Shown piece by piece: positions 1 through 6,788 of a DNA stretch of 64,000 nt (the first letter of the stretch is position 1; the number at the start of each line of letters is the position of its first letter). The stretch covers positions 62,001 to 126,000 of the forward strand of contig NZ_CALSBS010000013.1 in the NCBI RefSeq assembly GCF_943590815.1, given 5' to 3'. Made by a program: the position numbers and the translations under genes. The notes beneath the pieces are model-generated. The model had not been told where the DNA came from. It searched no databases and saw only the letters and a program-made list of their open reading frames with translations. The DNA is from Pseudocitrobacter vendiensis. Lineage in GTDB: Bacteria > Pseudomonadota > Gammaproteobacteria > Enterobacterales > Enterobacteriaceae.

Positions 1-209
1 TCCAGTCCATCCAGTTGAGTAGCATTAAGCGTTTCCGCATAATGGTCCACAGACTGTCTTAATTCACTGGCTGATATACTGCAAGAAAAAGAAACCTCGT
101 CGCCCTGGCAGTGAGAGACATTGATATGAATCTCTGTCTCATCAAAATCAATGCCAATGTCTGCCAGTACTGCACGAACGTAGTTTTGATTATCAGTATA
201 ATTAGTCAT
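1..209 (-). CDS. Hypothetical protein, partial (family of the left-end tandem genes)
   Basis: The gene starts at ATG 207-209 (read leftward) and runs off the left edge, so only about 69 N-terminal residues are visible. They begin MTNYTDNQNYVRAVL. A clear ribosome site (AGGAAG) lies 6-8 nt before the start. The short helical opening followed by a beta-rich stretch resembles the openings of the next genes to the right (386-1321, 1395-2315, 2393-3328), so it is probably another diverged member of that tandem family. A paired RNA element (235-270) lies just upstream. Function unknown. Confidence 0.75.
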   Translation of the reverse strand, partial: MTNYTDNQNYVRAVLADIGIDFDETEIHINVSHCQGDEVSFSCSISASELRQSVDHYAETLNATQLDGL

Positions 210-234
210 TTTCACTTCCTCAGGAAAATTGAAA

Positions 235-270
235 GGAAGTGCCCCATAGGGGAGCAACTTCCCCAGTGGG
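235..270 (-). promoter_or_regulatory. Interleaved-pairing RNA element 1
   Basis: Read leftward the strands occur in the order a (CCCA), b (GGAAGUUGC), a' (UGGG), b' (GCACUUCC). The a-a' and b-b' pairs cross each other. A GGGG/CCCC pair could also form inside. It ends 26 nt before the start codon of the partial gene at 1-209. See the finding on the element family. Confidence 0.6.
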
Positions 271-385
271 TGGATAAAAATATGTTTTTCTAAATCATTC
301 TATCCTGCCAGTTAAACAGGAAAGTGAACGCAATCATTTAGTCGAACAAAGTTACTTTTTACGATGAGGTGAGAATGAGGACCGG

Positions 386-1321
386 TTAAACACCGTCCCG
401 AAACTCTTCAATCGCTTCATGGATCAACGCTGCTCTGTCACAGATTTGTACTCGGCCACAAGGTCCCACAGAAGAGAAGGTTCCGTGCGAGGATTCACAC
501 TTAACACTCCCATCACTGCCAGTGAAACGAACGTTCATCATAACCGGCACATCGTGTCCGGAACTTACGCAGGTATAAAGACGAATGAGTTTTTCATCAT
601 CGCAATACGCCCCCGTCGTGCCTTCAGACTCATTGAAACCAATGTAAAGATCAGGCATGCAAGCCGGGTATTCATCAGTGTTCAGCTCAAGATGCAACAT
701 CAGTTCATGATTTACACGACGGTGATATTGATATTGACCTAAACTATGAAATGAATTTTTAACAGACTTGATAACCTGAAGAGAATTAAATAGACACTCT
801 GTTATTTTTTTCTCAAACTCATAGATAAAGTCGCCAAAATCAGAATGGAAAAATTGCTTCAGTGCATACCGGGCAATAAGAACTTTCCCGTCAACACTCA
901 TTCTATTCTGATAAATTTCCTTTCTGAGACCTTTCTGAAATTCATCATATTCAGGCAACGATTCTGAGGCCGCCAATATTGATGTTGCTATATCGAAAAA
1001 TTTCATAGTGCTATGCGCATTATGATAACCACGAATTGTTATTTTCTGAAACCCAGACTTTTCATATACTTTAAAAAGGTATTTGATTTTATTCCGGAGA
1101 ACTTCGGTTTCAGAATACGGCGCTTTATGTTTTATCAACTCTTCGATATATGAATCAAGATAGAATAACAAATCATCAGTCGCCACTTCTGCTTTGAATG
1201 AGAGTTGTTCAAAGAAATTAGACTTATCAAACAGTTTAATATCCTGTTGAATTACTGTCAGACCAAGTTGTTTTTTAAGCATGGCGCTAACAAAATTTAT
1301 ATCATCGTTTTCATTAAACAT
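386..1321 (-). CDS. Hypothetical protein of the left-end tandem family
   Basis: A protein of about 311 residues. I place the start at ATG 1319-1321 (MFNENDD...), because AGAGGAAG lies 7 nt upstream and paired RNA element 2 ends 26 nt upstream, as for its neighbours. The longer frame to 1354 would begin inside that element. No signal peptide or membrane segment is seen. The C-terminal third is rich in Cys and Gly (around CMPDLYIGFNES and CESSHGTFSSVGPCG). Its size and position match the genes at 1395, 2393 and 3396, but sequence similarity is weak. Last complete gene of the leftward run. Function not recognised. Confidence 0.75.
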   Translation of the reverse strand: MFNENDDINFVSAMLKKQLGLTVIQQDIKLFDKSNFFEQLSFKAEVATDDLLFYLDSYIEELIKHKAPYSETEVLRNKIKYLFKVYEKSGFQKITIRGYHNAHSTMKFFDIATSILAASESLPEYDEFQKGLRKEIYQNRMSVDGKVLIARYALKQFFHSDFGDFIYEFEKKITECLFNSLQVIKSVKNSFHSLGQYQYHRRVNHELMLHLELNTDEYPACMPDLYIGFNESEGTTGAYCDDEKLIRLYTCVSSGHDVPVMMNVRFTGSDGSVKCESSHGTFSSVGPCGRVQICDRAALIHEAIEEFRDGV

Positions 1322-1346
1322 ATCTACTTCCTCTTGAAAGAATAAA

Positions 1347-1383
1347 GGAAGCATCCCCTAAAGGGATTGAGCTTCCCTTAGGG
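1347..1383 (-). promoter_or_regulatory. Interleaved-pairing RNA element 2
   Basis: Leftward order: a CCCUAA, b GGAAGC, a' UUAGGG, b' GCUUCC. Both pairs are perfect and they cross. AUCCC/GGGAU can also pair inside. The element ends 26 nt before the start at 1321 and immediately upstream of the ribosome site. Confidence 0.7.
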
Positions 1384-1394
1384 TTATTTATTAA

Positions 1395-2315
1395 TTACAT
1401 GTAAAGCAGATCATCCGAATGCTCTGGAGCATACGAATTGATTTGCTTAAGCGAGTTATTTATAGCCTTTCTGTACAGCGATGAAGAATGCGATTGAACC
1501 ATTTTGTACTCAGTGACGAGAAGAGGTGAAGTAAAGCAACCTAGATTCGCGTCGAGAGTTAAAGGGCCATCGTTGCAAGATTCAATAACAGCGTAAATGC
1601 GCCGCTTCATCACCCTACCCGACAGGTAACGATTAACATGGTTCAGGAACTTGTCAGCCCCAGAAATACTACTCACATCCCAGTTGGCAGAAATTATCTG
1701 GTCTGCAACTGAAACGGGTACCGGTTCAACTACTATCTGAGTATTGATTTGATGGTCAACACTGAAGAACCTGGTTAACACTTGTGGAACTGAACTTTCC
1801 GCAACCTTTTCTGTAACTGCGAAAATAAGCGGAAGAACCTGAGATAAGCGTGACCGTAACTGGCCATGAAGATGGCTGATGAAATTGTGACCGTTTTCAA
1901 CCATACCAAGGATTAAATCCTTGTCTGCATTGCTGGAACGATAATAGACATAGTCCAGTTTTTCACGGTTCACACCTTCATTCAGCCAGTCTGGCTCAAC
2001 ATCAACAAGACGCAGGTGAGCTGCTGACACTGAAACCTCAAACTGCAAGGTTTCAAGAGTGACCGGCCCAGCCTTCAACAACGCAGCTCCTGAGCAATAT
2101 TGTGCAACAGGATGGTTATCCACGTCAGGGCCCCATAAAGGCTCCCAGTCGCGCAGATAACGCATTAAATGCGGTTTTAAAGTCCGGACTGGAATATCAA
2201 CCTTCACAACAAGACTCTGAATGACTCCGGTTTCCAGATTGACACTTTGGATCGCAGCACCTTCAAAACCCATCTTCACCAGCATCGCTTCAATTAATTT
2301 ATAAATAGCTTTCAT
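1395..2315 (-). CDS. Hypothetical protein of the left-end tandem family
   Basis: A 306-residue protein opening MKAIYKLIEAMLVKMGF. The opening is an amphipathic helix followed by a beta-rich region (residues 18-45), like the N-termini of the neighbours at 2393 (MKIIEKIINAFL) and 3396 (MKLATDLVNAVL). This shared opening is the main evidence that these genes are diverged copies of one family. The middle is helical and the C-terminal half has no motif I know. It is soluble by appearance. Element 3 lies 19 nt before the start. Function unknown. Confidence 0.8.
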   Translation of the reverse strand: MKAIYKLIEAMLVKMGFEGAAIQSVNLETGVIQSLVVKVDIPVRTLKPHLMRYLRDWEPLWGPDVDNHPVAQYCSGAALLKAGPVTLETLQFEVSVSAAHLRLVDVEPDWLNEGVNREKLDYVYYRSSNADKDLILGMVENGHNFISHLHGQLRSRLSQVLPLIFAVTEKVAESSVPQVLTRFFSVDHQINTQIVVEPVPVSVADQIISANWDVSSISGADKFLNHVNRYLSGRVMKRRIYAVIESCNDGPLTLDANLGCFTSPLLVTEYKMVQSHSSSLYRKAINNSLKQINSYAPEHSDDLLYM

Positions 2316-2333
2316 TTTATTGCCCTCGGTTAA

Positions 2334-2370
2334 GAGGGAATTCTCCCCAAGGGAAGAGTTCCCTCAGGGA
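2334..2370 (-). promoter_or_regulatory. Interleaved-pairing RNA element 3
   Basis: Leftward order: a CCCUGA, b GAGGGAA, a' UUGGGG, b' UUCCCUC. The a-a' pair needs two G-U pairs, which only RNA tolerates. The b-b' pair is perfect over 7 bp. b overlaps the end of a. It ends 19 nt before the start at 2315. Confidence 0.65.
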
Positions 2371-2392
2371 TTAGATAAGTTGAAAATAAGTT

Positions 2393-3328
2393 TTAATACC
2401 CGTAACGAATAGCGTGTTGTCTTTCTTGAAGGTAGGCTTCGTATTCATCTTTTCCGGATGCGAAGCACTCTTTAACAAAGACACCGCAAAACATTTTAAG
2501 ATCATCTCTGGCATGCATTTCTTTATCTGACATGACTTTAGCATAATCAGACGTGTCGATATCCGCTAAGCGCCAACCGTACTTCATGTAAACACGATTA
2601 CTGTGGGCAAAGCCTTTAAGATAGCGGCGTGCATTTTTGATGATCTGACGACTACCAGACATGTCGGATGACAAAAAGTCAGGTGCGATCATCGTTTCCA
2701 GAATATCAACTGGCAACCCCTTACAAAATATTTGAACATTATAACTATTGTAACAGTCATGATATTTAAAGTCCTTTATAAGACGGTCAGGTTGGTCAGT
2801 TGTTATCTTATTTAAAACATCAAGTGCTAAACGAATACCTTCCTTCATAGTTTCATGTAATTCTACATTCACAAATGAAAAGAAGGGACTCAGTCCTTCT
2901 TTGTACGTGAGATAGTCTTCACCAAAACGTCCATGTCGAGTTAAATGCAGCAATCGTTGCTTGTTATATTCACTATCAGTCACGTCGTAACTACCACCGC
3001 GCTGTAGAGTGAATCCTTCCTTGACAGTAACCGGGAATCTAATATGGTCAATAAAGAAAGACCGATTCTGCTTATTTTTCACTACATCTAACTGACGTTT
3101 AACACAATCCGTAATGTTCTGGTCTTCGAACCCAGGGAACGGGATATCTAAAAATATTGAACTGTATGCGTTAGCATACGAATGAAGAAAATCAAATGAA
3201 ACATCGGCGTCACAGCGTATACCAGTAAATTTACCGTCACAACCAGTTAAGCAGATAACATTGCTGACCTTCACAGCGTGATTGCGTGACATCAGAAATG
3301 CATTAATGATTTTCTCGATAATTTTCAT
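2393..3328 (-). CDS. Hypothetical protein of the left-end tandem family
   Basis: A 311-residue protein opening MKIIEKIINAFLMSRNH. The helical opening matches the style of the flanking genes. Cys residues near positions 26-30 and 38 and a tyrosine-rich central part are visible, but no catalytic motif is. A good ribosome site (GAGAGGA) precedes ATG 3326-3328 and element 4 ends 22 nt before it. The intergenic gaps on both sides are 67-77 bp and are filled mainly by the paired elements. Function unknown. Confidence 0.8.
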   Translation of the reverse strand: MKIIEKIINAFLMSRNHAVKVSNVICLTGCDGKFTGIRCDADVSFDFLHSYANAYSSIFLDIPFPGFEDQNITDCVKRQLDVVKNKQNRSFFIDHIRFPVTVKEGFTLQRGGSYDVTDSEYNKQRLLHLTRHGRFGEDYLTYKEGLSPFFSFVNVELHETMKEGIRLALDVLNKITTDQPDRLIKDFKYHDCYNSYNVQIFCKGLPVDILETMIAPDFLSSDMSGSRQIIKNARRYLKGFAHSNRVYMKYGWRLADIDTSDYAKVMSDKEMHARDDLKMFCGVFVKECFASGKDEYEAYLQERQHAIRYGY

Positions 3329-3349
3329 GTAATCCTCTCGTTATAAAAA

Positions 3350-3386
3350 GGGATTACGCCCATCAGGGGAGTAATCCCCAGATGGG
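3350..3386 (-). promoter_or_regulatory. Interleaved-pairing RNA element 4
   Basis: Leftward order: a CCCAUC, b GGGAUUAC, a' GAUGGG, b' GUAAUCCC. Both pairs are perfect (6 and 8 bp) and crossed. A local GGGGA/UCCCC pair competes. This is one of the clearest copies. It ends 22 nt before the start at 3328. Confidence 0.75.
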
Positions 3387-3395
3387 TAGTGTTAA

Positions 3396-4274
3396 TCAGA
3401 AATCAGAAAGACCTAAATCTTTATTTCGCCCTGATATCGTGGAAGATATAAGACGATTTACTCGTTTCTGTATACTGTATTCAGACGTCTCACTTATAAA
3501 AAGTGGTAATGACTTACCAAGAGACTGTCCATTTCGATAATAGTGACAGACTATATAACCATGTCTCCACCCTGTACTGATATAAGACTTAACACATTTG
3601 ATAAAACCCGAAGCTGCCGCTTCTGTTCGTAAAGAGGTAAATGATTTCAGATACCGGTCCATTGAACATAGTGCAATAGCTTTAAGAGTTACCTCCAGCA
3701 TTTCATTCCCGTACTTCACTCTCTTAATTAACTGATCTTCATTACGGTGCAAGAATGCATTCCGCAGTCCGGCAATCAGTATTAAAACTTCTCTGAGTAA
3801 AGTACAGAGTCTATTACGCACATATCTCATGAAGTCATCAAAATATAAAAGCCAGAAACAAGCAGCCTGGCTAATCAAGAGATCATGGGAACAAGCTAGC
3901 ATCTTAGCCAGCTCGATATCTTCGGAACGAAGAGAAAAGTTACTTTCCTCAAACCGTTGTTGCTTTGAATTACACGTATAGAGTTCTATCCATACAGAGA
4001 TAAATTCAAGCGATTCCATGTCTTCGCAGAGCAATTCAGCACTGCTGATACACTGCTGAAGTTCAAGGCCGATATCATACGATACCGGACAATCTTTCAG
4101 AGTCTCGACATAGTCAGGGACGAACCGCGATAAATGCGTTGTTTTCAGGTACAGGCTGAGATGCACTTGTGTCAAAGGATTTACAAGAGACTGTACAGGC
4201 ATCTCAGTAATGGAAACCGGTACAACACCATCCTTTATCAGAACTGCATTGACAAGATCTGTAGCTAATTTCAT
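3396..4274 (-). CDS. Hypothetical protein of the left-end tandem family
   Basis: A 292-residue protein opening MKLATDLVNAVLIKDG, the same type of N-terminus as the two genes downstream. The central part is helical and rich in Leu and Cys (around SSAELLCEDM and LLREVLILIAGL). A palindrome copy (3936-3946) lies inside the reading frame. A CTGGAGG ribosome site lies 7 nt before ATG 4272-4274 and element 5 ends 24 nt before it. No enzymatic motif recognised. Confidence 0.78.
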   Translation of the reverse strand: MKLATDLVNAVLIKDGVVPVSITEMPVQSLVNPLTQVHLSLYLKTTHLSRFVPDYVETLKDCPVSYDIGLELQQCISSAELLCEDMESLEFISVWIELYTCNSKQQRFEESNFSLRSEDIELAKMLACSHDLLISQAACFWLLYFDDFMRYVRNRLCTLLREVLILIAGLRNAFLHRNEDQLIKRVKYGNEMLEVTLKAIALCSMDRYLKSFTSLRTEAAASGFIKCVKSYISTGWRHGYIVCHYYRNGQSLGKSLPLFISETSEYSIQKRVNRLISSTISGRNKDLGLSDF

Positions 4275-4297
4275 AAGGCCTCCAGGTTAAATGCTGA

Positions 4298-4327
4298 GGG
4301 CCCCCCCGATGGGATTGGCCATCAGGG
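4298..4327 (-). promoter_or_regulatory. Interleaved-pairing RNA element 5
   Basis: Leftward order: a CCCUGAU, b GGCC, a' AUCGGGG, b' GGCC. The a-a' pair contains one G-U. It may extend two bp into b (CCCUGAUGG with CCAUCGGGG), so the two pairings compete. A run of C on the plus strand at 4301-4307 lies in the b'/a' region. It ends 24 nt before the start at 4274. Confidence 0.6.
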
Positions 4328-4351
4328 ATGTAGTTAAAATATGTGATATGT

Positions 4352-4876
4352 TTATGCGCAAAGAGCTATGACATTGTCGATATAACTGACAAGAGATGGT
4401 CGCTCATCCTTTACTGCAAAATGACGAAGTCCATCCAGATTATATGCCGGTAGAAAATCGGCATAACCACGGGTACGAAGATCATCAACCACAAGTTTTA
4501 AATAATCAAATCTTCCAAGAGAACCTCTCAATGGGGGCCTTCCCGGTTTGGACAAAACTTCTAAAGCTTGTTGCCACGTGATATCTTCCGCTTTTCCTGT
4601 AGCAAGATTAAAATGCACATAAATGAATGCTTTATAATCTCCACGACAGGTAAGATAGTAATTCGGAAAAAAATATTTATCACAGCGTAACAAACATGTA
4701 CCTGAAGGGCGAATTACATACAACAGGTTTTTGTCCTTATCTATTATGCTGTGTTTTAAAATCGTAAGGTCAACTTCACTATCATGAAGATAATAGCATG
4801 ATGATGGTTGCTCAACGATACGAGATGAAATCACAGCAGCAAACTTATTAAATAAGTCTTGATTTTCAGTTTTCAT
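4352..4876 (-). CDS. Hypothetical protein, 174 aa
   Basis: A 174-residue soluble-looking protein opening MKTENQDLFNKF. It has a central beta-rich section with several Tyr and Cys residues (LLRCDKYFFPNYYLTCRGDYKAF, split here only for description of residues 65-85). It is the first gene after the likely terminator at 5026-5048, so it may head a separate leftward transcript. Element 6 ends 27 nt before its ATG and a GAGAG ribosome site lies between. No family recognised. Confidence 0.75.
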   Translation of the reverse strand: MKTENQDLFNKFAAVISSRIVEQPSSCYYLHDSEVDLTILKHSIIDKDKNLLYVIRPSGTCLLRCDKYFFPNYYLTCRGDYKAFIYVHFNLATGKAEDITWQQALEVLSKPGRPPLRGSLGRFDYLKLVVDDLRTRGYADFLPAYNLDGLRHFAVKDERPSLVSYIDNVIALCA

Positions 4877-4902
4877 AACAATGCTCTCTTATATTAAACG
4901 AT

Positions 4903-4936
4903 GAGCATCACCCTAACGGTAATACTCCCGTCAGGG
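4903..4936 (-). promoter_or_regulatory. Interleaved-pairing RNA element 6
   Basis: Leftward order: a CCCUGACGG, b GAGUAU, a' CCGUUAGGG, b' AUGCUC. Both pairs are complete if one G-U is allowed in each. The element lies downstream of a likely terminator, so it is not just a by-product of tight gene spacing. It ends 27 nt before the start at 4876. Confidence 0.7.
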
Positions 4937-5025
4937 GTTTTGAGTTATATGGATATACCACGTCATACAACCGACCGTAGCCAGATGTACCGCACATTTA
5001 TTTAACTGAGCAAGCATCTCAGCCG

Positions 5026-5048
5026 TAAAAAAAACCTGAATAACAGGT
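5026..5048 (-). terminator. Rho-independent terminator, leftward
   Basis: Read leftward, ACCTG-TTATT-CAGGT is followed directly by eight T (complement of the eight A at 5027-5034). It follows the primase-like gene by about 100 bp and a second GC-rich hairpin. It suggests that the run from 13986 ends, at least partly, here. Confidence 0.7.
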
Positions 5049-5107
5049 GATTTTCACGAAGGAAATCTAATTATCTGTTTAGTATTTATGAAATTAAACA
5101 CTAAAGA

Positions 5108-5145
5108 GATAACCCCCCCCGACCTAAAAAGGCGGGGGAGTTATC
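5108..5145 (-). terminator. GC-rich hairpin after the primase-like gene
   Basis: GATAAC plus a run of eight C at 5113-5120 pairs with GGGGG plus GTTATC (5134-5145). It stands 5 bp after the stop of the gene at 5150. No clear T run follows on the leftward strand, so it may be a processing or stability hairpin, with 5026-5048 being the real terminator. Confidence 0.5.
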
Positions 5146-5149
5146 GGGT

Positions 5150-6382
5150 TTAAAGCTGAGCAAGACATTCAGGAGCCCATTTTACTGGGAAGCCATCAGG
5201 TCCTGTTAATTTCAATACTTCGTTCCAGTCGATTCCTTTCGTCCCTTCAGGAATATCGAAATCTGGTTCAAAGACTTTAATTGTCAGCTCTGAAGTGGGA
5301 TATCGCTTTGCAAAAAACTCTTCCATTCGGGCCTGAAGTCGTATTGCTGACTCCATACCCGGGCAAGCGCCTCTTGAATTCACAACATCCTTATCCGCCC
5401 AGACGTAAAACTGTATTTCTTTCACATCCGGAGGAGGCAGTAGACTATCCGGCACTTCAACGTTTTCAAGACACCAGGCAGAGCTCGCAGCCCAACACGG
5501 TGTTGAAGTCGCTTCAGTTACTGACAGCGCGTTTTCTATGCCTTCAGCCACACCTAACGTCCAGGTACGGGTACCTGAGTTGTAGTGTGGGTCGTACAGC
5601 TGAATTGAGCCGCCGGTCATATCGGCAGGCGGTTTCATCATCAGTTTCGGATTCTCTACCCGAGCCTTATCACCATTTTTCTCTACGAACGTTCTATGGA
5701 TTGTCAGAGGACGTCCCCGTGTATCACGATAAATTGCGATCATTCCCGGGTAAGTTGACGGTTTCTCTAGTGACTTATCCATATAGTAAAGTCGGTTGTT
5801 CAGACCAAGATCCTTAGGCAGATTACTCAGAATTCGTTTAAGACCACGATTTCGGAGATACATGCCCACAGGACTCCCTGGCTTGATTTCACCTGTATAG
5901 TGATATAACACTTCAAGTTTACGCAGCCGTTTTTCAACTTCATCGCTATCAAGCGTTTCGGTTGCACGAACTGTTGATTTATAACGCCGTTCACTTTCGA
6001 GATCCGCATCAGTTAACGGAGCGTACAGATCCATACCAAAGAAATCAGTCAAGATCTTCTTACAAGTCTGGGTTTTGCTCAACTTGTAATACTCTGCCAG
6101 CACATCAATACCGTCACAAAATGCATTCACAGGGAAATCATTGTGAATAGCACAACCGGTATAGAGGTCTTTTTTTCGGAAACGGAACTTTGATTTCCCG
6201 TCCCCGGTGAAGGGGCAAGGAACCTGGCTAGGTGCTTTATCACAAGCATCTTTAAATGCCGGTATTCTATCGAATACATAGCGCCAGCCAGAGGCTTCCG
6301 CAACACGAGCGTGAACCATTTTAATAAAGTGCTCAGATACTTCATGTGGTGTACGCTTAACAGCCGGTGATGCATAAGTCAT
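5150..6382 (-). CDS. Toprim-domain primase-like protein
   Basis: A 410-residue protein. I place the start at ATG 6380-6382 (MTYASPAVKRTPHEV), since AGAGAG lies just upstream and paired element 7 ends 22 nt upstream. The N-terminal ~100 residues carry spaced Cys residues (PCPFTGDGKSKF and LYTGCAIHNDF) as in DNA-primase zinc-binding regions. A Toprim-like core follows, with an acidic VAEGIENALS motif near residue 290 and a WADKD motif near 335, which would bind metal for nucleotidyl transfer. Toprim primases of this kind are common on large plasmids and phages and could prime the transferred strand or lead replication. Substrate and partner are inferred only. Confidence 0.75.
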   Translation of the reverse strand: MTYASPAVKRTPHEVSEHFIKMVHARVAEASGWRYVFDRIPAFKDACDKAPSQVPCPFTGDGKSKFRFRKKDLYTGCAIHNDFPVNAFCDGIDVLAEYYKLSKTQTCKKILTDFFGMDLYAPLTDADLESERRYKSTVRATETLDSDEVEKRLRKLEVLYHYTGEIKPGSPVGMYLRNRGLKRILSNLPKDLGLNNRLYYMDKSLEKPSTYPGMIAIYRDTRGRPLTIHRTFVEKNGDKARVENPKLMMKPPADMTGGSIQLYDPHYNSGTRTWTLGVAEGIENALSVTEATSTPCWAASSAWCLENVEVPDSLLPPPDVKEIQFYVWADKDVVNSRGACPGMESAIRLQARMEEFFAKRYPTSELTIKVFEPDFDIPEGTKGIDWNEVLKLTGPDGFPVKWAPECLAQL

Positions 6383-6403
6383 TTTGTTCTCTCTTATCTG
6401 GCA

Positions 6404-6463
6404 TTGTGGGTTTCTCAATGCCCTCTGCGATGCAGAAAACAGGGAGAAACCCACAACGCAGAA
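6404..6463 (-). promoter_or_regulatory. Interleaved-pairing RNA element 7
   Basis: Leftward order: a UUCUGCG (6457-6463), b UUGUGGGUUUCUC (6444-6456), a' CGCAGAG (6423-6429), b' GAGAAACCCACAA (6404-6416). The b-b' pair is 13 bp and perfect. This is the longest copy, and the a-b-a'-b' order is unchanged. It ends 22 nt before the start at 6382. Confidence 0.7.
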
Positions 6464-6472
6464 TCTAAGAAT

Positions 6473-6491
6473 AAGGGCCATAATGGCCCTT
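6473..6491. other. Perfect hairpin after the 73-aa gene
   Basis: AAGGGCCAT-A-ATGGCCCTT is an uninterrupted inverted repeat lying directly after the stop of the gene at 6497-6718. No T run follows on the leftward strand. It could protect the 3' end or be an operator. Confidence 0.5.
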
Positions 6492-6496
6492 AACAA

Positions 6497-6718
6497 TTAC
6501 GCTTCAGACTTGAAGCCATTATTTTCAAGACGCTGGATAAAACCATCAACCATTGATGTTGCCATTTTTACATTACCCTCCGGTATAGATACATCCCGGA
6601 GAATTACTTCTTTTGGCAATTCACTTTTGACAACTTCACCCATGCGACCAAAAATACGGACACGATGCATCATCCCGACTTTTTCATACTCGACACGGTA
6701 AGTCTTTATCTGAGTCAT
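6497..6718 (-). CDS. Small hypothetical protein, 73 aa
   Basis: A 73-residue protein opening MTQIKTYRVEYEKVG. It alternates beta-type residues in the first 40 positions and ends with a helix, a compact alpha/beta or ribbon-like shape. A strong AGGAG ribosome site lies 7 nt before ATG 6716-6718 and element 8 ends 23 nt before it. It lies between the VWA protein and the primase-like protein. Function unknown. The ribosome site and element make it a convincing gene despite its size. Confidence 0.75.
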   Translation of the reverse strand: MTQIKTYRVEYEKVGMMHRVRIFGRMGEVVKSELPKEVILRDVSIPEGNVKMATSMVDGFIQRLENNGFKSEA

Positions 6719-6740
6719 ATATTGCTCCTTAATCCTTCAG

Positions 6741-6784
6741 GGAGCAAAACGACCCAACCGGGCGTCATTTTGCCCCGATTGGGT
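6741..6784 (-). promoter_or_regulatory. Interleaved-pairing RNA element 8
   Basis: Leftward order: a ACCCAAUC, b GGGGCAAAA, a' GGUUGGGU, b' UUUUGCUCC. Pairing is 8 and 9 bp, with one G-U in each. If a extends to CGGG (with CCCG before a') it overlaps b, so the two helices compete. It ends 23 nt before the start at 6718. Confidence 0.75.
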
Positions 6785-6788
6785 AGAG

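Noticed and set aside
4301..4307. C7 run in element 5 as a slippage site
   Set aside because: It is shorter and part of a paired structure; there is no reading frame through it.
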